From contig NZ_VFNV01000001.1 of NCBI RefSeq assembly GCF_006715765.1, forward strand, positions 1,426,001 through 1,490,000: a stretch of 64,000 bases of DNA. The letters run 5' to 3'. This stretch comes from Rarobacter incanus (GTDB taxonomy: Bacteria; Actinomycetota; Actinomycetes; Actinomycetales; Cellulomonadaceae). Each line of letters begins with the position of its first letter. Position 1 is the stretch's first letter. The translations under genes and the position numbers were made by a program. Positions 38,423 through 47,717 of this stretch are shown here, one piece after another. Below the pieces are notes generated by a model. It did no database searches. It was not told where the DNA came from and saw nothing but the letters and a program-made list of their open reading frames with translations.

Positions 38423-38446
38423 ATTCCCACAACATGTTGTGGGAAT
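38423..38446 (+). promoter_or_regulatory. Perfect 24-bp palindrome, probable NrdR box
   Basis: ATTCCCACAACA followed by its exact complement. The core CCACAACATGTTGTGG resembles the ACA-N-AT-TGT pattern of NrdR operators. A weaker palindrome, TTACA-AGCA-TGTAA (38410-38423), touches its left side; paired boxes are usual for NrdR. It lies 53 bp before the nrdD start, and a TAGGGT-like -10 (about 38405) is adjacent. Repression by NrdR is the likely role; the assignment rests on similarity to the known motif. Confidence 0.75.
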
Positions 38447-38498
38447 CCCCGCAGACGAAGCGGATTTCACACCTCGGAACCAGTGCAGGAGCATCGCA

Positions 38499-40835
38499 GT
38501 GACGATCGTTGATTCGGAACGAGCCTCGGACCTTCTCAACGCCACCGAGCACCTCACGGCCGCCGTGACAAGTGGCGAGGCGGCCTCGTCCCAAACCCTG
38601 GCCTCCATGAGTGTGCGCAAGCGCGACGGGCGCACCCTCCCGTTCAATGACTCGCGGATCCGCATCGCCCTGCGACGCGCTTTTAGTGAGGTTTACGGCC
38701 TGCTGGCACCGCTGCACGAGCACACGATCGATTCGCTGGTGGCCGCGATCGATGACGAAGTGACGCAGCGTTTCGGCCTCGAGGGTGAGGTGAAAATCTA
38801 CGAAATCCAAAACATCGTCGAGCACATCCTCCTCGAATCTCGCGAATACGAAGTGGCGAAGGTCTACATCGACTACCGGGTCACCAAGGACCTGAACCGG
38901 TCGAAGGCGACGGACATCAATCACTCAATCAGCCGCCTGCTCGACAAAGAGGCCGCCGTCGTCAACGAGAACGCGAACAAGGATTCGGACGTTTTCAACA
39001 CGCAGCGCGACCTCACCGCGGGCGCGGTCGGCAAAGCGATCGGCCTGAAAATGCTGCCGGCGCACGTAGCGAACGCCCACGCCAAGGGCGAGATTCACTA
39101 CCACGATCTCGACTACCACCCGTACGCGCCGATGACGAACTGCTGCCTGATCGACTTCCGCACCATGCTCTCGCAGGGGTTCCGCATCGGCAACGCGGAA
39201 GTTGACCCGCCGCGCTCAATCCAGACGGCAACCGCGCAAATCTCCCAGATCATCGCGAACGTTTCCTCCAGCCAGTACGGCGGTTGCTCCGTAAACCGCA
39301 TCGATGAGCTTTTGGCGCCCTTCGCGCAACGGAACTTCGACAAGCACATGGCGGAGGCGCAGCGGTGGATCCCACAGGGGCCGAACCGCGAGCTTTACGC
39401 CCGCGAGCGCACCGCCAAAGACATCTACGACGCGATGCAGTCGTTGGAATACGAGATCAACACCCTATTCACCTCGAACGGCCAGACGCCGTTCACCTCG
39501 GTCGGGTTTGGTCTCGGAACCGGGTGGCTGGAGCGCGAAATCCAGCGCGCAATCCTGCAAATCCGCATCGGAGGGTTGGGCCGCGAGCGGCGCACCGCGA
39601 TCTTCCCGAAGCTGATCTTCACGCTGCGTCGTGGCGTGAACCTCACCAAAGATGACCCGAACTACGACATCAAGCAGCTGGCCGTCGAGTGTGCGACGAA
39701 GCGCATGTATCCCGACATACTCAGCTACGACAAGATCGTTGACATCACCGGATCTTTTAAGGTCCCGATGGGGTGCCGTTCGTTCCTGCAGGGGTGGCAG
39801 GATGCGGCCGGTAACGACGTCGTTGAGGGCCGGATGAACCTGGGCGTGGTGACCCTGAACCTGCCGCGCATCGCGCTCGAAACCCGCGGCGATTCCGACG
39901 CGTTCTGGGATCTGCTGGATCAGCGACTGGAGACCGTGCGCGACGCGCTGGTTTACCGGATCGAACGCTGCAAGGAAGCCGTACCCGCCAATGCGCCGAT
40001 CCTCTATGTGCACGGCGCGTTCGGCAGTCACCTTGCCCCCGATGACGACGTCGATACGCTCTTCCGGGGCGGCCGCGCCACCGTCTCCCTGGGCTATATC
40101 GGCCTGTACGAGGTGGCGGCCGCGTTCTTCGGTGGTCAATGGGAGCACAACCCGGAGGCGAAGTCGTTCACGCTGCGAATTTTGCAGCGGCTTTCCTCTC
40201 GCGCCAAGGCCTGGACCCAGCACTACGGCTATCAGTTCTCGGTCTATTCGACGCCGAGCGAGTCGCTCACGGATCGGTTCTGCCGACTGGATAAGGCCAA
40301 GTTCGGCGCCGTTGCGGACATTACCGACAAGGATTACTACACCAATTCCTTCCACTATGACGTGCGCAAGGCTCCCACGCCCTTCGAAAAGATCGACTTC
40401 GAGAAGGACTATGCTCCATTCGCCTCCGGGGGCTTCATTCACTACTGCGAATACCCGGTGCTGCGCACCAACCCGAAAGCGTTGGAGGCCGTGTGGGATT
40501 ACGCGTATGACCGGATCGGATACCTGGGGACCAATACGCCTATCGATCGCTGCTACGAGTGCGGGTTCGCGGGTGAATTCCACCCCACGGCCGCCGGGTT
40601 CGAATGCCCCGATTGCGGCAATCAGGATCCGCGCAGTTGCGACGTGGTCAAGCGGACGTGTGGGTACCTGGGAAACCCGCAGCAACGGCCGATGGTGCAT
40701 GGGCGCCACGTTGAGATCTCGTCCCGCCTCAAGCACTTGGAGGGCGACCTGCGCGTTGCGGCCGCGGCGATGACGGATGACCCGCCGGTTGTCCCCGCGG
40801 CAAAGACGGACGACCCGCCGGCCTTGCCCGTTTAG
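38499..40835 (+). CDS. nrdD: Anaerobic ribonucleoside-triphosphate reductase (class III)
   Basis: 778 aa from GTG 38499, with CAGGAG 8 nt upstream. An earlier GTG at 38439 lies inside the palindrome and is unlikely. An ATP-cone (VRKRDGRTLPFNDSRIRIAL) comes first. The barrel has the Cys of NCCLIDF and CSVNRID. Near the C-terminus lie the four zinc cysteines (CYECG... CPDCG) and the glycyl radical motif RTCGYLGNP with the radical glycine near G722. It reduces NTPs to dNTPs without oxygen. A short Pro/Asp-rich tail (TDDPPVVPAAKTDDPPALPV) is unusual. nrdG follows 9 bp later. Confidence 0.96.
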   Translation: MTIVDSERASDLLNATEHLTAAVTSGEAASSQTLASMSVRKRDGRTLPFNDSRIRIALRRAFSEVYGLLAPLHEHTIDSLVAAIDDEVTQRFGLEGEVKIYEIQNIVEHILLESREYEVAKVYIDYRVTKDLNRSKATDINHSISRLLDKEAAVVNENANKDSDVFNTQRDLTAGAVGKAIGLKMLPAHVANAHAKGEIHYHDLDYHPYAPMTNCCLIDFRTMLSQGFRIGNAEVDPPRSIQTATAQISQIIANVSSSQYGGCSVNRIDELLAPFAQRNFDKHMAEAQRWIPQGPNRELYARERTAKDIYDAMQSLEYEINTLFTSNGQTPFTSVGFGLGTGWLEREIQRAILQIRIGGLGRERRTAIFPKLIFTLRRGVNLTKDDPNYDIKQLAVECATKRMYPDILSYDKIVDITGSFKVPMGCRSFLQGWQDAAGNDVVEGRMNLGVVTLNLPRIALETRGDSDAFWDLLDQRLETVRDALVYRIERCKEAVPANAPILYVHGAFGSHLAPDDDVDTLFRGGRATVSLGYIGLYEVAAAFFGGQWEHNPEAKSFTLRILQRLSSRAKAWTQHYGYQFSVYSTPSESLTDRFCRLDKAKFGAVADITDKDYYTNSFHYDVRKAPTPFEKIDFEKDYAPFASGGFIHYCEYPVLRTNPKALEAVWDYAYDRIGYLGTNTPIDRCYECGFAGEFHPTAAGFECPDCGNQDPRSCDVVKRTCGYLGNPQQRPMVHGRHVEISSRLKHLEGDLRVAAAAMTDDPPVVPAAKTDDPPALPV

Positions 40836-40844
40836 GCCTGGGCG

Positions 40845-41411
40845 ATGCGCACACCGGCGCCCGGGCAGTGGCGCTCCGAGAAACTCAGCCAAGGTTACGT
40901 GGCCGACTACAAGCCGTTCGTGATGGTCGACGGCGAGGGCGTGCGCTGCTCGCTTTACGTTTCGGGCTGCCTGTTCGCGTGCGAGGGCTGCTTCAACGAA
41001 TCCGCCTGGAGCTTTCGCTGCGGCGAGCCGTATTCCGCGGCGCTGGAGGCGCGGATCCTGGACGATCTGGGGCATGTCGCCGTGCAGGGTTTGACGCTGC
41101 TCGGCGGGGAGCCGTTCCTCAACACGGGAGTGTGCCTGCGGATTGTGGGTGCGCTCAGGGCCCGGTTCGGGCGCGCCAAGGACGTGTGGTGCTGGTCGGG
41201 GTACACGTTCGAACAAATCATGGACGAGGCCCGCGCCGGGTCGACCGACAAGCTCGATCTGCTGCGCTCGATCGATGTGCTGGTCGATGGCCCGTTCGAG
41301 ATTTCGCAGCGCGATCTGAGCCTGCCGTTTCGCGGCTCGCGCAACCAGCGCGTTCTTGACGCACGGCTGTCCTGCGCGGCGGGCCGCGCCGTGGAGTGGC
41401 TGCCGGGCTAG
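40845..41411 (+). CDS. nrdG: Anaerobic ribonucleotide reductase activating enzyme
   Basis: 188 aa radical-SAM protein. The iron-sulfur cysteines are C42, C46 and C49 (CLFACEGC), followed by LTLLGGEPFLNTG and VWCWSGYTFEQIM. It makes the glycyl radical on NrdD. The 9-bp gap to nrdD means co-transcription and probably common NrdR control. Length is typical. Confidence 0.95.
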   Translation: MRTPAPGQWRSEKLSQGYVADYKPFVMVDGEGVRCSLYVSGCLFACEGCFNESAWSFRCGEPYSAALEARILDDLGHVAVQGLTLLGGEPFLNTGVCLRIVGALRARFGRAKDVWCWSGYTFEQIMDEARAGSTDKLDLLRSIDVLVDGPFEISQRDLSLPFRGSRNQRVLDARLSCAAGRAVEWLPG

Positions 41412-41620
41412 CGCATTGCGCGCACCGCACGGCCCCCGCCGACCGCGCCCCTTATGCCCCCCGCCACCCGCCGACCGCGCCCCTCTGCGCGCACCCCTCT
41501 GCGCGCACCGCGCGGCCCCCGCCGACCGCACCCCTTATGCCCCCGGCAAACACCACCCGCCACCCGCCGACCGCGCCCCTCTGCGCACACCGCGCGGCCC
41601 CCGCCGACCTCGCCACCTGT
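41412..41620. repeat. GC-rich tandem repeats after nrdG
   Basis: Repeated blocks: GCGCACCGC(A/G)CGGCCCCCGC, CGACCGCGCCCCT(C/T)T and CTTATGCCCCC, in three to four imperfect copies of a ~60-75 bp unit. The gap to the TM2 gene (277 bp) holds nothing else except a ribosome site at its end. Confidence 0.75.
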
Positions 41621-41688
41621 GATTCCGTTGTCGCGCTGCTGCTATCCATGTAGAGTTCAAAGCCCGCGACCTTTTCACAGGAGATTCC

Positions 41689-42195
41689 ATGACGTTCAAC
41701 AACGATCCCGCTGGCCAGCAGGGCGGATACGGACAGCCTCAGCAGCCTTTCGGCCAACAGTCAAACCCCTATGGCACAACTCAGCAGAATTACGGAGCGC
41801 CGCAGAGTCCCTATGGCGCTCCCGCACCCGAGTACAACTCGTACCTGGCAAATGCCTACGTATCGGACAAGACGTTTATCGTGACCTGGTTGCTATCGCT
41901 GCTTCTGGGAAGCTGGGGCATCGACCGCTTCTACCTCGGAAAGATCGGGACCGGTGTCCTGAAGCTGATCACGGGCGGCGGCCTGGGGATCTGGGCACTG
42001 ATCGATCTCATCATCATCCTGACCGGGAATATGCGGGACAGCAACGGTCGCAGCTTGGCGGGATACGAAGAGAACAAGCGGACCGCGATCATCGTCACGG
42101 TTGCGCTGTTCGCAGTGTCGATCGTCTCGACCATCTTGATGATTTCGGCAGGAATGCTGACCGGAATCGGCGCGTACTCGTCAACCTCCGTTTGA
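41689..42195 (+). CDS. TM2-domain membrane protein with Gln/Gly/Tyr-rich head
   Basis: 168 aa; AGGAG precedes the ATG. Residues 1-55 are a low-complexity cytosolic head (GQQGGYGQPQQPFGQ, NPYGTTQQNYG). The TM2 core follows: LGSWGIDRFYLGKIGTG and LGIWALIDLIIILTG, then a third helix (TAIIVTVALFAVSIVSTILM). It is a longer paralogue of the 16120 protein, with the same core. Function unknown. Confidence 0.9.
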   Translation: MTFNNDPAGQQGGYGQPQQPFGQQSNPYGTTQQNYGAPQSPYGAPAPEYNSYLANAYVSDKTFIVTWLLSLLLGSWGIDRFYLGKIGTGVLKLITGGGLGIWALIDLIIILTGNMRDSNGRSLAGYEENKRTAIIVTVALFAVSIVSTILMISAGMLTGIGAYSSTSV

Positions 42196-42220
42196 TTCGT
42201 TCCGCGATCTGGCAACGCTG

Positions 42221-43463
42221 ATGCATCGAAGCCCTTCGGCCCCAGACGCAACCCGCCTCAAATCCGGCAACACATCGGCCCCTGTGCCACCGATCGCCCG
42301 CGCCCCAAAGCGACGCTCCCATCGCAACTCTGGATGGGTACCGCAGCATCATGGGGCGTGGGCGATGCTCATTGCGCCACTCGTCATGGGCGCCATCGCT
42401 TCACGGCCCAGCTGGCAGCATATTCCTCTTGCCGCGGCCTGGCTGTGCGGTTATTGCGCCTTCTACGCCTGCGGACTGGCCGTCAAGTCACGGCGCTTTG
42501 CGCGGTATGCCCCGCCGATCTTCGTATACGGCGCGCTGGCCCTGATCCTAGTCGCCGCCGTGATGAGTTCGGCGCCACTCCTCGTCGCTTGGGGTGTGCT
42601 CTTTCTCCCGCTGGTGGCGGTCAGCCTCTATGCTTCATATCGGCGTGCGGATAGGTCGGTGTGGAACGACGCGATCACGGCCGTTGCAGCGTGTGCGATG
42701 GCACTGGTGTCGGCTTGGGTTGGGCTCGCACCTCACGCCGTGTGGTGGTCGGTCATCGGATCGCAACCCTTTGCCCCCGCCCGCCTGGCAGCAGTGGTGC
42801 TATTTGCGTACTTTTTTGGCACGGTCCTGTACGTGAAGACGATGATCCGCGAGCGCGGTAATCGGATTGTCTACGCGGCCTCGGTGGGTTACCATCTCGC
42901 ATTGGTCGCAGCGGCGTGTTTGGCTGCCTACGCCGCAACGACGACGGGTGCGGCGGCGGGCGCCCCCGCGGCACCGGCACCCGCAGCCATCGCACCCGCC
43001 ACCATCACAGCACCCGCAGCCACCACAAGCACCCACCACATCACCCGGCACGGCACCCGGCACATCACCAGCCACCACATCACCCGGCACAGCACCCGGC
43101 ACAGCACCCGGCACGGCACCCGGCACGGCACCCGGCACGGCACCCGGCACGGCACCCGGCACGGCACCCGGCACGGCACCCGGCACAGCATCACCCGCAG
43201 CCACCACAGCCACCACCACATCACCCGCAGCCATCGCAACCGCTGCGATGCGGCGATCGTGGGCCCCCTTCGATTTTCCCGTTCCGGCATCTGATTCCGG
43301 CCCTGTGCCGTGGGGGTGGGCGCTTGCGGTCGTCGCCGGCGCGCTTGCTCTTCGCGCCGCGCTTGTTCCCCGTTTCTCTCCGCAGGCATCACCCAAGCAA
43401 CTCGGCATCGGCGAGATCATCGCGACCCTCGCAGTTTGCGCGGCGCTTGTGGCATACATCTAA
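42221..43463 (+). CDS. YwiC-like membrane protein, interrupted by a frameshift
   Basis: The first frame (from 42221) encodes the YwiC family start WVPQHHGAWAMLIAPLVMG and about seven membrane helices, then runs into a His/Thr/Arg repeat that makes no sense. The normal C-terminus (VPWGWALAVVAGALALR ... KQLGIGEIIATLAVC) is in the next frame and ends at 43463. The frames join cleanly if one C of the ACCCACC at about 43030-43036 is removed; the repeat tract then reads (PGTA)n, a normal Ala/Pro/Thr linker. The repaired protein would be about 413 aa. Either the gene is broken or phase-variable here, or this is an assembly slip. Function of YwiC proteins is unknown. Confidence 0.8.
43043..43190. repeat. 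12-bp tandem repeat encoding (PGTA)n
   Basis: About eleven copies of CACCCGGCACGG, some with CACAG in place of CACGG or interrupted by ATCACCAGCCACC. Units are a multiple of three, so copy-number change alone keeps the frame. It lies in the linker of the YwiC-like gene. Confidence 0.92.
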
Positions 43464-44758
43464 CCCGCTCGCTCCATTGCATTTTCCAGGTGCGTGCGTA
43501 TCTTGCCTGACCTGCGAGCCCTTCCAAAGGTTCGCAGTACCTCCGATTCAAGTTCCGCCCGCCCCAGTTCGGGCCGCTTCGCGCTGATGAATTTTGCCGC
43601 ATTCGCGATTTCAACGGGGCTTATGTGAGTGAATTCCCGCCCGACATCACTGCCATTCGGACGAAACTGGTCCCAAGTTGTCGGATCGATATCCGAGGGC
43701 CACACGAACTTATCGTCGTCAACGAACGCTCCACACTGGACCACCTGACGCTCAAGCTGTTTCTTGAGTTTGCCCCCCAGATGCGTCACCCCGAACGAGC
43801 TCGCCGTCAATCGAACCAGGCGTTCGACTGCGATCGGCCACTCAAAATCAACGATCTCGAGAGCAACAGAGCGGACCTGCAACCTGGGCGACTTCTTACG
43901 CAAGTCCTCAATGACGGTCCGGTCACCGTCCCGCGCGACCTGCCACGGCTGGTAGGGGAGCCTGGACGCCCCAATGAACGTCCTATCGCTCGCCATCACT
44001 TCGGGAGCAGGCTCGACGTGCTCATCAGCCCACTCACCCTCGATTCCAATTCGGCTTTGCCCGCGGGTTGCCCCTGTCGGGGTGGGGACGAGGCCCTGAT
44101 GACGCTGCTTTGCCCCATAGCCCAGCGCACCACCGGCGCCACCGCCAGGCAGCGCACCCGCACCGGCATCCGCGCCACCGCCAGCCACCGTACCCGCACT
44201 CGCACCGGCACCCGCACCGCCATCCGCACCACCGCCAGACAGCGCACCCTCATCCGCGACAATCGAGCTGTCCGTCTTGGCGATTACCTCGTCCACCGCA
44301 CTTCGTGTGAGTCCGCGCTCCCTAGCTAAGTCCATAAGAATGTCATCAGCTATAGTGCGCGCATGCGTAGCACCCGCGTCGGCCAACTCAGCAAGTAGTC
44401 GCGCGCTTGTGTCTGCGGCGCGATAGGCCTCGTCCATCTCAAATCGATATGTATGGGAAAGCCTATTGCGAAAGATTCTCAGCTCCCCCGCCAGCGTTCG
44501 CGAAATTCGATCACCACGGTCAAACGGATACGCGAACTCCCCGAGCCATTCCGTGAGCATACGCAATTGCGGTTGCAAATCACCGCACATGTACTCGTCC
44601 GAGGGTTTCCGCCCCTTCTTTTCGTCGATAATTCGCAATATCACGGTCCAGGGGTGGCCGCCCAGTTCGCGCGCGAATCGCTCACCGATGATCGGATCGA
44701 GCCGCGATGCCAGATAGTCCAATGCGGATTTGACGTAGAGATTCGGTGTCATTTTCAC
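43460..44758 (-). CDS. HEPN (Swt1-like) domain protein with DUF3320-like C-terminus
   Basis: 432 aa. The N-terminal ~130 residues match the Swt1-type HEPN fold: LYVKSALDYLASRLDPIIGE, then LQPQLRMLTEWLGEFAYPFD, and the RN-x3-H motif at R97-N98...H102 (FRNRLSHTYRFEMDEAYRAAD). Such motifs form RNase sites in HEPN toxins. A Gly/Ala-rich linker (about 195-235) follows. The last ~120 residues (ISPVEIANAAKFISAKRPELG, LRTFGRARRSGKIRTHLENA) look like DUF3320, normally the tail of large DUF4011-type helicases. The helicase core is absent. A defence or stress RNase role is an inference. It converges with the YwiC gene, overlapping its stop by 4 bp. Confidence 0.65.
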   Translation of the reverse strand: MKMTPNLYVKSALDYLASRLDPIIGERFARELGGHPWTVILRIIDEKKGRKPSDEYMCGDLQPQLRMLTEWLGEFAYPFDRGDRISRTLAGELRIFRNRLSHTYRFEMDEAYRAADTSARLLAELADAGATHARTIADDILMDLARERGLTRSAVDEVIAKTDSSIVADEGALSGGGADGGAGAGASAGTVAGGGADAGAGALPGGGAGGALGYGAKQRHQGLVPTPTGATRGQSRIGIEGEWADEHVEPAPEVMASDRTFIGASRLPYQPWQVARDGDRTVIEDLRKKSPRLQVRSVALEIVDFEWPIAVERLVRLTASSFGVTHLGGKLKKQLERQVVQCGAFVDDDKFVWPSDIDPTTWDQFRPNGSDVGREFTHISPVEIANAAKFISAKRPELGRAELESEVLRTFGRARRSGKIRTHLENAMERAG

Positions 44759-44991
44759 TGCAATTCAACCCTCCATGATGCCGCGGACGAGCGCCATGCG
44801 CTTCCTAATGTTACGTACTCGCAGTCTGCACCTAGCCTCTGACATTGCCCGACGACGGCCAAGCATCCGCGGGCGGGCGCGCATTTCGTCAAGCGATGAA
44901 ATACACGGGGGTGACCCCCACTCGTAACTAAACTTGCGATTCGACGTCCGTTCGACTGGCATTCGGATTCGAACACCTGTATGATTGCTGC

Positions 44992-46965
44992 ATGGAGAAT
45001 CGTCGCTCAAGCTCGTGGGAGGTCGCCACATTCGCCGCCCACCTGCGCCTCAACGGCTACGCGCCCGCCACCGCGCAGCCGGCATCGGGCGGCCACGCAT
45101 CAAACCGTCGCATGCTTGATGAGGAGCCACCGGCGTACCTTCTCGACCCGCCCCCCATTCCCGAGTGGATGCAAGAACAAATGCGCGAGCGGTCGCTTTA
45201 TGAGGAACCGTTCGGAACCGAGTTTGAAGATGACAGTTGGGACGAGGATTCGCCCACCGACGGTTCAGATGATCCGGGACCGTGGACGTTGGTTTCCTCA
45301 GGAACCGACGACGCGGGCTACGTTGTTGTAGAACCAACTGGACGTCTGCGGGAGTTGGATCCGCGCGAACGCCTTCTGGGCGCCACAATGAACGACTCTC
45401 TGCCGTGCGCGGAGTTAGGGTTCGTGCTCGGAAACATCGATCCTGCTAGCTATCAAGACGAGGAACTCGTCGATGCAATCGCCGCGTGGGACAGAATGCG
45501 GTCATGGGTTGAGGCAGAACAACTGCGCGCCATCGCCGAACTGAGTACGCGACCGAGCATGCGCCCGGATTGGCCCGCCAGTGCCGGGGAAGTGACCGTA
45601 AAGGACACGACCGGTGACGAGGTCGCGATCCGGCTTCAGTGCTCACGCATGCAGGCACGGCAACGCGTTGAGCTGGCTAGGGAGCTGTTCTTGGGGCGCC
45701 TCGATCTAACCGGGCGCGCACTTCAGTCGGGTCACATCAGCCCCGAAAAGGCGCGCACTGTCGCCCGCGAATTGGATTGCGTCGACATCGAGGACGCAAG
45801 CATCATTCAGGGACGAGTTCTCCCCTCCGCCGGGGCCAAGACTCCCGCACAGTTAGGGCGGGCCATTGCCCGCGAACGGGTCCGCCTCTACGGCCATGAC
45901 CAAGCTGCGGTTGAGGGTGCCAGAAAGCGGCGGCGAGTGGAACGTCCGCGGCCTCTTCCCGACGACATGGCTAGCTGGCAGGCCGTGCTGCCCGCCGCGG
46001 ATGCAATCGCTGTTGACAAGGTACTGGACCATCAGGCTCGGTCGGTGCGCAACGGCGGCGACAAGCGGACCTTAGACCAACTCCGTGCGGATCTGCTGGT
46101 CGCGGCCATTTTGAACCCGTGCAGCGGGGCAAGCTGCCAAACCACGCGCGGCGCCAATGGCAACGAGCACAATGGCGAGTTCCTCGCCGCATTCGCCAGC
46201 ACCCCCACTAGCCCGCAACCGCGGCTCACTCGCCCAGCACGCCCCGCCGACACAACCACAGCGCAGCTTGAGACCCCGGCCACCGAGCCTTTCGGCAGCC
46301 CCGCCAACACTGTCGAGGCGTTGAGTGGTGCGCCTATCGACACGGACGATGCCGGTTCCGAGTCAAAGCGTCTGCCGGTGCGCGCGCAGATCAATGTCAC
46401 CGTCCCCCTCAACGTGTTGCTGGGCGACAGCAACGAACCCGCTGAGTTGGACGGTTTCGGGCCAATCCATCCCGACACCGCCAGGGCGCTAGCCGCGGGC
46501 GGAGTGTGGCGCAGGATCGTCACAGATCCTAAATCTGGGGCCGTTTTGGATGTCGGCCGGACGCGATATCGGCCACCCGCTGAAATGGCGGATTACGTGA
46601 GGACTCGCGACAGGTACTGCGTGAGACCGGGGTGCTCGGTTAGTGCCCAGAGCGCCGAACTCGATCACACCGAAGAGTTTCACCGACATGGCGGTGTGAC
46701 CAGTGCCGCTAACCTGGGCCCGCTTTGCAAACGAGATCACCAGATCAAGACCGACGGCGGCCACACGCTTGTGCAGATGACGCCGGGAACGTTCAGGTGG
46801 ACTACGCCGACCGGGCACGCATACATCATCACGCCCGGCATAGATGAAGAGGTCCGGCACCTCAGGCGCGCAGCCACCGGCGCACCGCCCACCGGATACG
46901 AACGTCTCCTGAAGCGCTCTTTCAAGACTGCAGCCGTCGACGATGACGAGGAACCGCCGTTCTGA
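44992..46965 (+). CDS. DUF222/HNH endonuclease (13E12-repeat family)
   Basis: 657 aa. The central DUF222 region (AIAAWDRMRSWVEAEQLRAI through ...KARTVARELD) is followed by a variable linker and the HNH site near the C-terminus: YVRTRDRYCVRPGCSV, AELDHTEEFHRHGG and LGPLCKRDHQIKTDGG. This family is abundant in actinomycete genomes, often in several copies, and its role is unclear. A TATGAT -10 at 44980-44985 lies six bases before the ATG, so the transcript may be leaderless. The acidic N-terminal ~100 residues are unusual. It is divergent from the HEPN gene. Confidence 0.9.
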   Translation: MENRRSSSWEVATFAAHLRLNGYAPATAQPASGGHASNRRMLDEEPPAYLLDPPPIPEWMQEQMRERSLYEEPFGTEFEDDSWDEDSPTDGSDDPGPWTLVSSGTDDAGYVVVEPTGRLRELDPRERLLGATMNDSLPCAELGFVLGNIDPASYQDEELVDAIAAWDRMRSWVEAEQLRAIAELSTRPSMRPDWPASAGEVTVKDTTGDEVAIRLQCSRMQARQRVELARELFLGRLDLTGRALQSGHISPEKARTVARELDCVDIEDASIIQGRVLPSAGAKTPAQLGRAIARERVRLYGHDQAAVEGARKRRRVERPRPLPDDMASWQAVLPAADAIAVDKVLDHQARSVRNGGDKRTLDQLRADLLVAAILNPCSGASCQTTRGANGNEHNGEFLAAFASTPTSPQPRLTRPARPADTTTAQLETPATEPFGSPANTVEALSGAPIDTDDAGSESKRLPVRAQINVTVPLNVLLGDSNEPAELDGFGPIHPDTARALAAGGVWRRIVTDPKSGAVLDVGRTRYRPPAEMADYVRTRDRYCVRPGCSVSAQSAELDHTEEFHRHGGVTSAANLGPLCKRDHQIKTDGGHTLVQMTPGTFRWTTPTGHAYIITPGIDEEVRHLRRAATGAPPTGYERLLKRSFKTAAVDDDEEPPF

Positions 46966-47060
46966 TCGCGTCGGGTCCCGACGCTGTCACCGCAACGCCT
47001 GTCGCCCGCGCCCATCTGCGCCACAGCACCGCGCAGCGCCCCTCCACGAAGCTCACCCGC

Positions 47061-47118
47061 CCGCGCCCATCCGCGCCCATCCGCGCCCATCCGCGCCCAT
47101 CCGCGCCCATCCGCGCCA
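47061..47118. repeat. 10-bp tandem repeat
   Basis: Five exact copies of CCGCGCCCAT (47061-47110) and a partial sixth. The flanking TGCGCCACAGCACCGCGCAG block at about 47019 recurs at about 47114, so a larger unit was also duplicated. It lies between the HNH gene and the convergent ybaK-type gene. Confidence 0.95.
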
Positions 47119-47151
47119 CAGCACCGCGCAGCGCCGCCAAGCGCAATACCC

Positions 47152-47631
47152 CTAGCCGAGTGGAAGACGCGCAACGCTAACCCACCCGGCCGCGTTGGAT
47201 AGTTCCTCGAGGTCGCTCAGCGTTAGTTCGATTGCCGAATTAGCGCTCCCTGCGGCGGGGTAGACGGTTTCGAACCTGCGCAGTGATTCATCGAGATAGA
47301 TCGTGGCGGATTCTGGGTTGGCAAACGGGCACACCCCACCGGGCTCGTGGCCGGTGAGCCGCGCGACGTCATCGGATTGCAGGAATCTCGCCTTATATCC
47401 GAAGGCCCGCTTGAAGTCCCCGCTGTTGATCCGCGCATCGCCCGCCGCAACGATCAGCACCGCGGCATTACCGTCCTGCGAATATAGCGACAGGGTCTTC
47501 GCGATCCGCGCAGGTTCGCACCCAACGGCTTGCGCGGCCAGTTCAACGGTTGCGGATGACTGGGCAAAAACACGGATGTCGTGCGAGCGCCCAAATCTCT
47601 CAAGGTAGTGGCGAACTGTACTTTCAGACAT
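47152..47631 (-). CDS. YbaK/EbsC-type aminoacyl-tRNA deacylase (copy 1)
   Basis: 159 aa. The YbaK fold is recognisable: ELAAQAVGCEPARIAKTLSL with the conserved Lys, AAVLIVAAGDARINS, AFGYKARFLQSDDVARLTGH and the loop EPGGVCPFA. These enzymes hydrolyse mischarged tRNA, e.g. Cys-tRNA(Pro), or act like ProX. A second YbaK-type gene lies at 60262; the two are only distantly alike. Confidence 0.88.
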   Translation of the reverse strand: MSESTVRHYLERFGRSHDIRVFAQSSATVELAAQAVGCEPARIAKTLSLYSQDGNAAVLIVAAGDARINSGDFKRAFGYKARFLQSDDVARLTGHEPGGVCPFANPESATIYLDESLRRFETVYPAAGSANSAIELTLSDLEELSNAAGWVSVARLPLG

Positions 47632-47717
47632 CTCTCAACGATATCGCTGCGCGCAGCACTGTCATCGCATCCAGCTCACCAGACACACAACCCCAACCAC
47701 CGGCACCAGACAGGCAA

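Noticed and set aside
39465-41531. 688-codon minus-strand frame across nrdD-nrdG
   Set aside because: Antisense to two clear conserved genes; composition is typical of a GC-rich shadow frame.
43043-43190. Second CRISPR-like array
   Set aside because: 12-bp contiguous repeat encoding PGTA; in frame with a membrane protein linker.
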